A stretch of 64,000 nucleotides of DNA from Luzula sylvatica (taxonomy: Eukaryota > Streptophyta > Magnoliopsida > Poales > Juncaceae). The first letter of the stretch is position 1, and every line of letters starts with the position of its first letter. Of this stretch, positions 46,843 through 57,616 are shown piece by piece. The stretch spans positions 15,746,215-15,810,214 of the forward strand of contig OX326961.1 of NCBI GenBank assembly GCA_946800325.1. The letters run 5' to 3'. Position numbers and translations under genes: made by a program. The notes below the pieces were generated by a model, which did no database searches, had not been told where the DNA came from, and worked only from the letters and a program-made list of their open reading frames with translations.

Positions 46843-47654
46843 GGGGTTGTTCATGATGATTAGTCAACCCTTTGATTTGTCAACAGAAAAAGCTGATTTT
46901 TGAATACTTTTTCTTTTCCAAAAAAAATAAATAACACCTGTACAAAATAAACTCAAAATTCAAAATGTATTTCTTTGTTTCACAAATAATTAAATCTAAA
47001 TAAAATTCAGTATAATTAAGTTATTATTGTGTACGTGTATTATTATGTAATAGCTAATGTTAGATTGTAAAATATAAAATAAGATCGATTATGATTTAAT
47101 TATTATATTTAAAAGTATCCAGAGTCTACTTTGAAATAATTTAGTTCGAATGCTATTAAAATTAGAATTGTCATTTTCAAACCCTTCGTGTCATTCAAAT
47201 TCTTGGCTTTTGTTTAATTGATTATGATGAACGAGTCAATGACCATTTTTGTCTTTTTTCGGGAATATCATTTCCTTAAATCAATATTTTAATAAGATTT
47301 TGAAAAATTACAAAATTTAATAAAGTGTTACCTAATACTATGCTATATTTTTCTAAATATATATACAGACTTGTTATTGGTGGCTTACTGCATTTAAAAT
47401 AGTCAATGTTTTTGAGGTTGAACCACTACAAATTCATGAAATTTTCAATGCATGTTTTTTATTAGGTGATCTTAATCTTAAAATGTCAACTAAAAAAAAC
47501 AACCTACTTTCAAAAAATTCGTGCAAAAATTGTCAAATACAAATTGCATTGTTGAAAGAAGCCTTTCAAAATGTCAATGATATTTATTTTCTTTCTAGAA
47601 CACCACAAAACATTATTTTTAGTCCACCAAACAAGAATAGACTAGGTTGAGCCT
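46843..47654 (-). repeat. Repeat R, copy 3: right arm of an inverted repeat
   Basis: Reverse complement of 39750-41374 minus its foldback insertion. Shared blocks include GATGATTAGTCAACCCTTTG at the inner end and CTAGAACACCACAAAAC near the empty insertion site. Confidence 0.8.
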
Positions 47655-47799
47655 AATTATTTTATTATTATTATTACAACATTGTTCGTCAAAACTAATG
47701 GAATAAAAATGTAGGATTAAAAAAAATGAATGTAGTAATGACCAAAATGCCATTTATCATATAACTTAATTTTTCTCTAAATAAAATAAAATCAATCAA

Positions 47800-47861
47800 T
47801 TAACAATGATAATAATAATATAATAATTATTATTATTATATTAACTATAATAATAGTAATA

Positions 47862-47898
<37 letters not shown>

Positions 47899-48091
47899 AA
47901 TTAATAACATTTATTATTATTATTATTATTATTATTATATTAATTATTATAATAATAATAGTAATAAAATAATAATTATTATTATATTAATAATAATAAT
48001 TATTATTATTATTATTATTATATTAATAATAATGACATTAATAATAATTATAATAATGAATAATAATAACAACAACACATTAATGATGATG

Positions 48092-48149
<58 letters not shown>

Positions 48150-48166
48150 CAATAATAACAATAATA
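47800..48166. repeat. (AAT)n/(ATT)n microsatellite cluster
   Basis: Long runs of ATT and AAT change orientation several times, with a few AAC units. An isoleucine-rich open frame on minus is an artefact of the repeat. Confidence 0.9.
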
Positions 48167-48169
48167 ACA

Positions 48170-48362
48170 AGGGTCAATTGGTCCAAAATAAATAGCTATT
48201 GAGTGGAATAGATCTATTCCATGTTTTATATGGAATAGACTAAACCGACTAAACCCTCATTTTATTCCAAGATATTCCATCCTTGTTCGGCAGGAATAGA
48301 GTGGATTAACCCATTTAATCCTCTATTCCACTCTATTCCATGGTTGCCGAACGGGCCCTAAA
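48170..48362. mobile_element. Probable end of a nonautonomous DNA element
   Basis: GGAATAGAGTGGATTAACCC and an end reading GTTGCCGAACGGGCCC resemble termini of plant MITEs of the 'CCGAACGGGCCC' type. The opposite end may lie left of the AAT cluster near 47690 (TTGTTCGTCAAAACTAATGG), but I could not fix it. Confidence 0.35.
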
Positions 48363-48955
48363 GTTTAATGACTTACACCCTGCACTGACACGTGTACCAT
48401 TTTTTAATTTTTCAATAAAAAATTAAGGCACAACCCATCATATATATATAAATATGAAATACAAATAAATATGCACTATAATATGTATATGATACATTGG
48501 AAAAAAAAATGAAAATTGGGCGGATTCAAATTATGGGTCAATTCTTCATCATGTTATTCGGTCACTAAATCATTTAGATTCGCAACTAATTATGTTTTGA
48601 ATTGTTAACTTTTCAATATTTTTAGATTTGTACAATATAAATGAAAACATATCCCATTTTGTTAGCTGCAAATAATATTCTCACAAAATTTGAAAATATC
48701 ATACATATTTTCAAAAAAAAAATCAACAATATTTCTGAATGACAAAAATAGTCAGGAGAATTTATAAGGCAATAAGATATGAAACATCAAAATAACAAAT
48801 ATTTGTTCAATATAATAATAATAAAAAAAATCGTATTCAATCTCAATGGATTTATAAGGCCCATAACATAAACAAATACCAATTGGGCCCATGATTAGGT
48901 CCATAAAAATGAGAATTTACTGCAAGCTCTGTTTTCTTTTCGAGTCAGGAGCTTA
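48363..48955. other. AT-rich intergenic
   Basis: No recognisable gene or element. Confidence 0.5.
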
Positions 48956-49556
48956 TAGGGGTGTCATTGGTTGGATCCGATTCGGACAGTTGCCATACCA
49001 GATCCATATACGGATTCGAATACGGAATTATCCAAATACGAATACGGTTTGGATATTGTCGGATACGAATACGGATACTGTTTTTTTCGGATACTAAAAC
49101 GAATATTATATTATGATGACATATGTTATTTTTAAACTATAAATATATATAATTAGAGACATGAACAATATATATAATTATGATGACATATCTTTTCGAG
49201 TCAGGAGCTTATAGACGTGTTTTTACGACTGTGATTTTAAATCACTCTCAAATCATTAATTTATATATGATTTTTCAACTAATATCAAATAAAATACATA
49301 AAAAATATTTATAATATACGAATCCGGATCTGGATCCGGATACTCAAATCCGGTTCCGAGTCTATGGATCCTAAAAATACCCGGATCCGGTCCCGACACC
49401 GAAACCGAATATTGAATTCGGTTACGGATCCCAAAATTAGTAACCATATCCATATATCCGGATCCACTCGGATCCAGATATTTTTTTCGAATCTGAATAT
49501 TTCTTCGGATACGGTTCGGATCGGTTTGGACAATATTCACGCCATTGACACCCCTA
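48956..49556. mobile_element. hAT-type element with internal copy of its own flank
   Basis: Left end TAGGGGTGTCATTGG, right end in reverse complement TTAGGGGTGTCAATGG; the interior has ATCCGGATCC motifs like 5255-5854, which it resembles in length and layout. In the AT-rich centre, about 49191-49214, a copy of the left flanking sequence (CTTTTCGAGTCAGGAGCTTA) is embedded. No clear 8-bp target duplication. Confidence 0.75.
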
Positions 49557-49789
49557 ACTTCCTTATGGCCGGTCTATAACAAAACAAAAGAATATTTACA
49601 GAGGGAAAATAAAATACAGAGGGAGGGTATGTAACATCACGGGCACCCATGAATCATCCGCACTCATCTGAATCCTTCTTGATCCAATGTCGAGTGTGTG
49701 TTCTCGTTCTGTGTTTTTTGCGTGGCTTGTGTTCACACCATGATCATCTAAAGGGCTCGGGTCGTTCTCATGTCATGATGTAGCTCTTT

Positions 49790-50350
49790 TCCAGTGAAGA
49801 TCCTAGCGTTCCTTTCTTTCCATGTTTCTCACAGTATTCCCGTCCCGCCCATATCGCATCCGGTACATTTTATCTTCTTTGCTTAGTTGTTCTCTCGTTG
49901 CCATCCATATTTCACTTATTGTTTCCTTTTGTATTATTAAAGTTCGGTTAGGAGTATTATTCATTATGTTGTTCCAAATCCTTTTGGTGTACCGACAATC
50001 TATCAAGGTATGGTAAACACTCTCCTAGTCTTCAGGAACAAATCTTAGTAGGGGCCAGCAGGACGGTCTTCCCCTCTAAGATTTTCGTCGAACAATGTAT
50101 ATATCTAGTTATTCATTGTATTTTATCAGTATAACAGTGTAAAAATGTACTGTTTGCCCCCTCCAAAAAAATCGTGCAGTGTAATTTCACAACCGGTCTT
50201 TCATTTTGCCCCTTCAAGAAATTCTATCAAGATCTGGCACTGTTGGTCTTGTTTACATAGGGTGCATATGGGATCATGTGGTGTCGATTGTTTATGTAGA
50301 TTTTCTGCGGTATTTAATTTTCTTAAGTAAGCTAACCGTAGGAAGAGAGT
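49790..50350 (-). mobile_element. LINE remnant (zinc-binding tail)
   Basis: Minus-strand segments give RKLNTAENLHKQ, then DPICTLCKQDQQ, and further on ESVYHTLIDCRYTKRIWNNI, in the order expected for the region after a plant LINE reverse transcriptase. Frames are interrupted and the C/H pattern is incomplete. No target duplication or tail found. Confidence 0.6.
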
Positions 50351-50480
50351 AATTTTTGGCAGAACTTTCATTTTTCGTAGTTAGTATGCCCACACTTTCC
50401 TTATTCCCAGATCTCGTAGGAAATTGTAAGCCGAGTCTGTGGTGAATTTTCCAAGGAAATATACAAATATAAATATTTAC

Positions 50481-51372
50481 CAGTGTTTTAAATTGCGGCG
50501 ATATTGCGGATTGAGATTTAGAACCGCAACTTCGCAATGAAATATTGCGACAAATATCGTTTTTGGAATATTGCGGATATTGCGGCGAGATTGCGGCGAA
50601 ATATCGGTATTATTGCGGATATATCGGGTCAAAATTGCGGATAATATTCAAATCGTTGTAATTTTCTCATCCTTCCACCAAATTACATGAAATTTATATC
50701 GAAATCGCTCGTCTCGACGAGAGAAACGCAGTGATGGGGTTGAATTTGTGAAATTTTATATTTTACACTGAATTAAACACAAAACACACGTTAAAGTAAT
50801 TTCATCGAAAATTATTTAATATAAACATTATAACATAATTTTTGTGATTATTTAATACTTAGTTTCCATTTTTTATTATCAAAATATTTGATAAAATATA
50901 CTCATAACATATATAACTTCTAAAATGTGTCATTTTCATCAATAAATGTATGAATTTCATAATTTTCATTGTATTTCATTGATGTTTCGATTTAAAATTT
51001 GAGTTATAGTGTTTTGATATTTTTGGATGTCGACAAAAAATTCTTCAACAAAATACAAATCTAAAGATCCCGTATAATTGCTATTTTAATGGAAATTTTA
51101 TGGTCAACTTTTATTTATACTGAAAAATGTTCTTGGACAATCAATTTTTTTATTTTTTTTAGAAGAAAGTTATAAAGGAAATTTTACGATATTAATGGTG
51201 ACAAAAAATATTGTGAAAAATATATTTAAACAAACTATTATTATTACATAATTAAATATCGCAACGACTGTCCGTAATAAGGTCATTGCGCCGCAATTGC
51301 GCCCGCAAACGCAATCCGCTGTAAAAAAAAAACCGACCGCAATGGACCGCAATATCGCAATTTAAAACATTG
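50481..51372. mobile_element. hAT-like element with 8-bp target duplication
   Basis: Left end CAGTGTTTTAAATTGCGG, right end in reverse complement CAATGTTTTAAATTGCG, with subterminal TATTGCGG repeats. The 8-bp ATATTTAC is present on both sides (50473-50480, 51373-51380). The AT-rich interior is noncoding. Confidence 0.75.
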
Positions 51373-51418
51373 ATATTTACTCTCAATAATAGTTACTTTG
51401 CTAGCCTAAATAAACCAG

Positions 51419-51419
<1 letters not shown>

Positions 51420-51471
<52 letters not shown>
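51420..51471. repeat. (AAT)n microsatellite
   Basis: About 17 uninterrupted AAT units. Confidence 0.95.
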
Positions 51472-51472
<1 letters not shown>

Positions 51473-52149
51473 TAAATTAAAAGGTAAATTTTCTTCGTCA
51501 AGATATCATGTTTCAATAATAAAAAATAATTATACTAACTTTTTATTGATGTCATAACATAGTAATTAAGTACTGATAATAAAATAATGCATCAACAGAT
51601 CAATCTTTTTTAGACCCATTAAGGCCTTAAGTAATAATCATCATACATGCATGTAATCATTTACATTTTATAATATTGTTAATTTCGACGATATCACTTT
51701 GGAGACATATTGCTAGCTCGATAAACTGAAAATATTGCATAAACCCTTCAATTTAACCTAAATTATACTTTTTAAGTTAAACCTTAACTCTAATTTATTA
51801 TGATGGATCACCCGAAAAAGTATCGAGGTTTTGAGGAAATGATTTCTTTTACATTTTAAAAAGGTAATAGTACCTTTTGTTTCCTATTAGTTAAGTTCAA
51901 TTTCACTTAGTGATATAATTTAGACAAATCAAAGTTTAACAATAATAGGACAATTAAGACCTAAGCGATTAATTTGCAGAATTAAACACCATGACGACTC
52001 AAATTTGAAAGGGTGTAATTTGGACAAGAAGTCTCAGCAACAATAACACAATTATTTGTTGATCAACTTGTTTAGACAAATTAAAGCTTTTGCACTAACT
52101 AAAACTTGATCAGAATGATCCAATTCAAGCACCGATATTCGCACCGAGA
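51472..52149. other. Intergenic
   Basis: AT-rich; nothing recognised. Confidence 0.5.
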
Positions 52150-53272
52150 AACCCTAAACCCAATAACTATTCCTAAATCAAAACAAAATAAGAAAAAACT
52201 AGACCAAACTAGGCAAGAAAAACGAAACCACATTATCAGGAAATGGCAATTTTTGGCCAGACCGATTTTCAATGTTGTATCTAATAAGACGAGCCAATTT
52301 CCGACTCGTCGAGATAATATATGCAATTCTGTTGAAACCCAGGATGATCACTGAAGTCTGAACTTTAAAGACAAGCCCTCAAGTAAATGGTTCGCGAGCA
52401 AAAATTGATCCCCAATGTTATTTTTCTCGACCCATCTAGGTTTCCCATTTTCACATTCAAGCTCGTGAATTTTGAAGACGAATTCATCGTCACATACACC
52501 ATGCGGAATATACGGAACCATAATTCCAAGCAACTTTCCGCACGATACCACGAAAAGATCAAAAACGGTTGAGCCTGTCGGATCCTCGGGAGGCGGAATT
52601 ACGAACTGGACAGAGCCAGTAGTTACATCGATCACTTCTGTAACTCCCTCAACACCATGGACAAAAAACATCCTATTATGATAGCCGAAAGCACCCCCCC
52701 ATTCTTCTAATTTGTGTGATTTCCAATTGTCATCGCCAATTTTACAGAAGCCCAATTCATAAGAGCTCAAATTGTTCGTGCGCATTGGGGCAAATACATG
52801 TTCACAATTTTCAATTTCATCGGTTCCGATCCAATAAATATAGTTTGTAGAAGCATCCATGGGAGGTAAAGCAATTTCTCTTCTGTTGAGAGGGTTGAGG
52901 AGAGACGAACAACGTTTTTTCTCATCGGCAAAAAGCATGTAACGACGATACTGCTGCAGAAATTTTAAATCAATCGACTTGCCTGGCAATTGAGGTAAGT
53001 CCATTGACATTGTTCTTGAAAAGTTTGCATCTAAGCAACACATGGAGATTCGTCCAGGGGAATCGAGATCCCTGACAAGCCAGAATAGTTGAGGAGGAGG
53101 AGAATCGGAGATTGAGACGCCACCGCGGGCAAACGGCACGGAAGCGGACGAAATCGAGGAGATCAGGGAGTTTCTTGGCGATGAGGTGAACTAACTCTTG
53201 GGCTAGCTCCGACCAGTCTCTCTCTTGACACGGAAGAGCTTCTTCCGTCACGGCAGTGCAAATTCCGGCCAT
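52150..53272 (-). pseudogene. F-box/KIB (DUF295-type) gene, frameshifted
   Basis: From ATG 53272 the frame encodes an F-box (ELAQELVHLIAKKLPDLLDF then VRFRAVCPRWR). The reading must then change frame once, near 53110-53130, to continue into a long open stretch (SPPPQLFWLVRDLDSPGR, CSSLLNPLNRREIALPP, then GYHNRMFFVHGVEGVTEVID, then WVEKNNIGDQFLLANHL). This is the usual layout of plant F-box proteins with the KIB1-4/DUF295 beta-propeller, substrate adaptors of SCF ubiquitin ligases. A TGA at 52348 ends it early. Comparison with the 46-kb copy shows about 7 extra bases there, and the lost tail (CIYYLDES, RYN, SGQKLPFPDN) is still legible out of frame to about 52190. Two frameshifts suggest decay, though sequencing error at the first site cannot be excluded. 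Confidence 0.75.
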
Positions 53273-53823
53273 GGAGAATTGAGTGCTCGGGTTTTGCTTC
53301 ACAAATTTGGGGGTAAAAGAAAAAGAGAAAGTGGTTAGTGAAAAAAAATCTCTACTAATGACTTATTTGTAAATAATTTATTTCTTATAGGCCCAACGGC
53401 GCTCCCCAAAAGTCCAGCCCAAACTTCAATCTCGGTGTTTCGAATTTGCTAAATATTATTATTATTATTTTTTTTTTTTACCACACATGAGCAATATCGG
53501 TAAAAACAATAAAAAAAAAAAAAGATTTGTGACATCAAAATTCAATTTTTATTGCAAATTAATCCTCCGTACATTATTAATACTAATCAAATAATTTATG
53601 TAATTAATTAAGAAGCCTGCTATTGTATCCCGGAGAAAATGCACTCGGAACGTTGCAATCAACCACAGCACGTCACAAAAAATGACGAGCGACCGTTTTT
53701 TACATACATCGTTCAATATTCGGGCAACGTCTAATATATTTTTCACCTTCATATTTTAGACAGTTATTTTTGTATCTTGTGACTTCATTTTTATACTTTA
53801 TTACAATGAAGAAAGGTATAAAT

Positions 53824-53908
<85 letters not shown>

Positions 53909-54345
53909 TTGGCAATGATTTTTAGCTCAAACAACCTCCCCCCTTCAAACATGTCATGGGTTCAACATCCTGCATATCTTTATAATAGGTGACGGACAAA
54001 GAGCCCATTCTATATAAATCGAAAAAACAACATATATTCTTTTATCCATAGTATAGAAAAAAAAGAAATAACAAGTTTTTTTGCATATCTTTATAACATT
54101 AACTTTTCCATAATATAGATAAATGTATAAATAATAATAAAATAATATAAATAACAATAAATTTTTAATCCATAGTATAAATAAATATAGTAAAAATATA
54201 TAAATTAGAACAGATTTTTAATCTCAAGTATAGAAAAAAAAACATGTAAATAATAATAAAAAAATATATATAACAACAAATATTTAATCCATAGTATAAT
54301 AAAAATATATAAATAACAACTGACATATATATATATATATATATG
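53273..54345. other. Intergenic with (TA)n and poly-T
   Basis: A (TA)n run of about 60 bases ends in a run of about 20 T (53830-53910). Around it and to 54340 the sequence repeats AATCCATAGTATAAATAAA-like units of roughly 60-70 bp. No gene. Confidence 0.6.
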
Positions 54346-54884
54346 GGGCTAGGTTCAATGGCCAACACCATTGTTTGGTCAACTCGGCCAACAACGTTTA
54401 TTTCTCACAATATATACATGAAAATAAAAATCCAACCGCATAGATGTGATATACATCACTTGAGAATGTTATAGATTTAATTTCATAAAAAATAAATATT
54501 TTTATCATCTCCATCACGATACGTAAAGATATTGACGGATGACAATATTTACGACATGATTCATCATGAAATCAATTTTAAAATTCGAATTTTTTTCATT
54601 GGATTTAATTTAAATTATATAGATAGACTTTAGATTAATTTTTACAATGTTTCGACTTTTCTTTCATCGAAATCCTAAAAAATACCGAAATAGACGGTTA
54701 TGAAAATAGCTTATCGATTTTGTTAGATAGAAAAATGCAAACGAAATAAAATTTGTTCTACAATATATCTAAATGATATAGATTACATCTATATGGTTAG
54801 AATTTAATTTTCATTTATATATTTTTAGAAATAAACGTTGTTGACCGAGTTGGCCAAACAAGGGTGTTGGCCATTGAACCTAGC

Positions 54885-54886
<2 letters not shown>
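54346..54886. mobile_element. MITE with long inverted repeats inside (TA)n
   Basis: Both ends read GGGCTAGGTTCAATGGCCAA inward, and the inverted similarity extends for more than 100 bp (CCAACAACGTTTATTTCT and ATAGATGTGAT blocks). Both flanks are (TA)n. A second copy of nearly the same length sits at 63212-63750. The layout recalls the rice MITE Micron, which targets TA microsatellites, but sequence relatedness to it is not claimed. Confidence 0.85.
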
Positions 54887-54927
<41 letters not shown>

Positions 54928-56458
54928 CATGGAGCGAGAAAAAACCGGATAATATTAGTTTTAGTTTAGGATTTTATAAAAAAATTTAATAGACCACAAC
55001 GCGATAAAACGCTTCAACCAAATTCCAATCAGATTATTTGGACTGTGAATCATTTAAAATAATGTTTTCATATCTTCGATATAATCAAGTTAAAAAAGAT
55101 GATGAAATAAAAGATGTTGTACTAAAAACCAAATTGACCCAAATATTAAACGTTTTCACCAAGCGAGATTAATTAATATTCACTGTTATTCAACATTGAA
55201 ATTACAAGATCCTTTGATGGAATACTCTTAGACAGATTGGATGCTACATAAAATAATCATAATAGAGACAATTTGACCAGAATTTTGTACTTTTTAAAAA
55301 TGTTTGCAGATCTTCGTAGAGAATTTGAGAAGAGTGGGTGAGTGAGCAAGTGAGTGAGAGAGTTATATGGGCATCCTATGTTTTGTTTGGGTCAAAAAGG
55401 CCAAACTAAAAGGCTCCAAAACAAGGGCATCTTTTTTCTAGTTAAATAAGATAATACATTCTTAAACAACCAATAATAATATGAAAAAAGAACTAAATCT
55501 AGTTTTGCATGGTAAAGTAAAATCATTATGACCCTGTTTAATTACTCAAATGTTATTATTCATCAAGTATCCAAGTGGGGGTATAAATTGGGTGTTTGTT
55601 GTAAATGTCCAATAAATAATTGCTGGAAAAGTACAAAAATTAGGGGTCCCCAATTTGATCACCAACTACCATTCAAGTTATCTTAGAAAGGAAGCTATAA
55701 GAAAGTGGTGGTTGGAGAATACCATCATAACTCAATAGTATAGTTTGTCTCTATTAAAACATTACTATTGTTAATAAATTAATAAGGAAAATAATAATTG
55801 CGAAGAAATATACTATGCAGAATATAAATCATCTTGAATTTTCAAAAAATTATATTTTTTTGAAATGTATAAATATATGTTTCGTCTTTTTACTAGCATT
55901 GCAATAGAAAAACAACTCCTGTGATACCGAGTCAAGGAATCATGTCAAATATTGATCTCTAATTAGTCGATGATATAGATTGCAACCCATTTAAACGTTG
56001 ATTGTTGAACAATTAGGATCACATATTGAACATCCAAAATGTTTGAATATATAGAAATAACAAAAAAATATATTCTTTTGTTTAGAATTTTGAGAGTTCG
56101 AAGCGATTTGCCCATTATTATTTTAGATTAGATATAAAAAATTCAAAATTTCAAAATTCGAATCAGAAAGATCAAATTTTAAATTTTAAGGTCGCCGAAC
56201 CCAAAGTTCGAAGGCGATATTTTTACATTCATTTTTTTTTACGATAATTTTATTTCACACATCAACTATGTGTGTATATATTATATGAATATATCTTCCT
56301 ATTGGAATTGGAGAAGCTAAACATTTCTCATACATGTGTTCTTTGTGTATGGATCTAGAATGGATACTTGTCAACTTTTCACGATGCCATGTCCAATTTT
56401 GCTGTCCTTGCAATCTATCTTCTAATGCACACTTGCTCATGTGCTGCTTGTCTCTCAA

Positions 56459-56512
<54 letters not shown>

Positions 56513-57322
56513 TCTCTCTCTCTTTTGAGCTTCTATGTCCAGTAATATTCCACTAATTATAGAATGCTCTCAAAGTTGGATCAAGCTCAAGTGTCTTGAT
56601 CTACAAGGAAGCTCTAATAATTGTGAGTTAATGTCCAAAGTAACCCATGTGATTCCACTGTATCTTTTTGGTTTTGATTTGCATGGCTTGTAGTTGTGTA
56701 GCAAATCACTTACAAGATCTTAATTTAAATGCAAAGTGTTATAGAGGTCATATATGTATAATTCATAGAGGATCAATATCTCGTGATTGATGTAAATAAT
56801 TGATTAACAATAACTAAGTATATTCTTACCTTCCATTCTCAATTTGGTAAGTTACTAAGCAGTAAATCAAATTTAGTGGATCCATTTTTATCCTACCATT
56901 TTTTTATTTTTGTGTAAGTAATTTTACTTGACCAATTGGAACCAATTTAATATTTGCAGAATTCTGCAAACATCTTTTTATTGAGAAGTAAAATGAAAAG
57001 AGAAATTGAAATGTACATAATAAAAATCCATGAATATAAACAAATAATTTACTATACCAACAAGCTTTCAATGATTAATTTGTATCATTTTACCCACCCC
57101 CAACAATCCTTTGATTTATTTTATAAAATCCTCACATAAAAAAAATATATATAAGGAAACCAACAAAAATAACCTAAACATATAAAACACACCTAAACTC
57201 CACCGAGAAGAAAACCAAAACCAAATTAAAAACCACCAACTAATTACCACAATTTAATTTACCCATAACAAGCAACCCAACAATTCGATTCAATTCAATT
57301 TGAATCTGAATTGCACCAAAAA
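54887..57322. other. Intergenic and 3' side of SMR gene
   Basis: No gene seen. A (CT)n microsatellite of about 60 bases lies at 56462-56524. The last 200 bp before 57322 are probably 3' UTR of the SMR gene. Confidence 0.5.
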
Positions 57323-57616
57323 TCAACAAGATATTCGGATCCGTTTCTTGGGCGGCAAAGATCGAAACACCGTCGATAGATCACGCGGAACCGGGTAGAA
57401 TTCTCTAGAAGGGGACGAAAATTTCCTCTTCGCCGGTCTCGGCTTCTTCGGAGCCGGTGGACAAGCAAGAATTGGCTTTATTATACTATCCTCTGATTTT
57501 GGCGTGACGCATTCGTCAGTGCAAGATTCGTCCGCTGCATCTACAACTGGCTGCGTTCGAATCGGCGCTATCGACGGCAATTCATCGACCACCAACGGCT
57601 CTATCGTCATTGGCAT
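57323..57616 (-). CDS. SIAMESE-RELATED (SMR) type CDK inhibitor, 97 aa
   Basis: A complete single-exon frame. Residues 35-43 read ECVTPKSED and 47-60 KPILACPPAPKKPR, matching the conserved CxTPxSxD and CPPAPxKPR blocks of plant SMR proteins. A basic RKF follows. Residues 79-87 (DLSTVFRSL) fit the short C-terminal hydrophobic motif, and the end is basic (PPKKRIRISC). SMR proteins bind CDK-cyclin complexes in the nucleus, restrain mitosis and promote endoreduplication, often in response to stress. Small size and lack of introns are typical. The first in-frame ATG is used; a second Met two codons later is possible. Purine-rich (GAGA) sequence lies upstream in the likely 5' leader. Assignment rests on short motifs, so the exact subgroup is not given. 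Confidence 0.78.
   Translation of the reverse strand: MPMTIEPLVVDELPSIAPIRTQPVVDAADESCTDECVTPKSEDSIIKPILACPPAPKKPRPAKRKFSSPSREFYPVPRDLSTVFRSLPPKKRIRISC

Noticed and set aside
47947..48186. Poly-isoleucine frame
   Set aside because: Artefact of the (AAT)n microsatellite.
56255..56560. Possible microRNA precursor before the (CT)n tract
   Set aside because: I looked for miR156- or miR164-like mature sequences with a complementary arm and found none.
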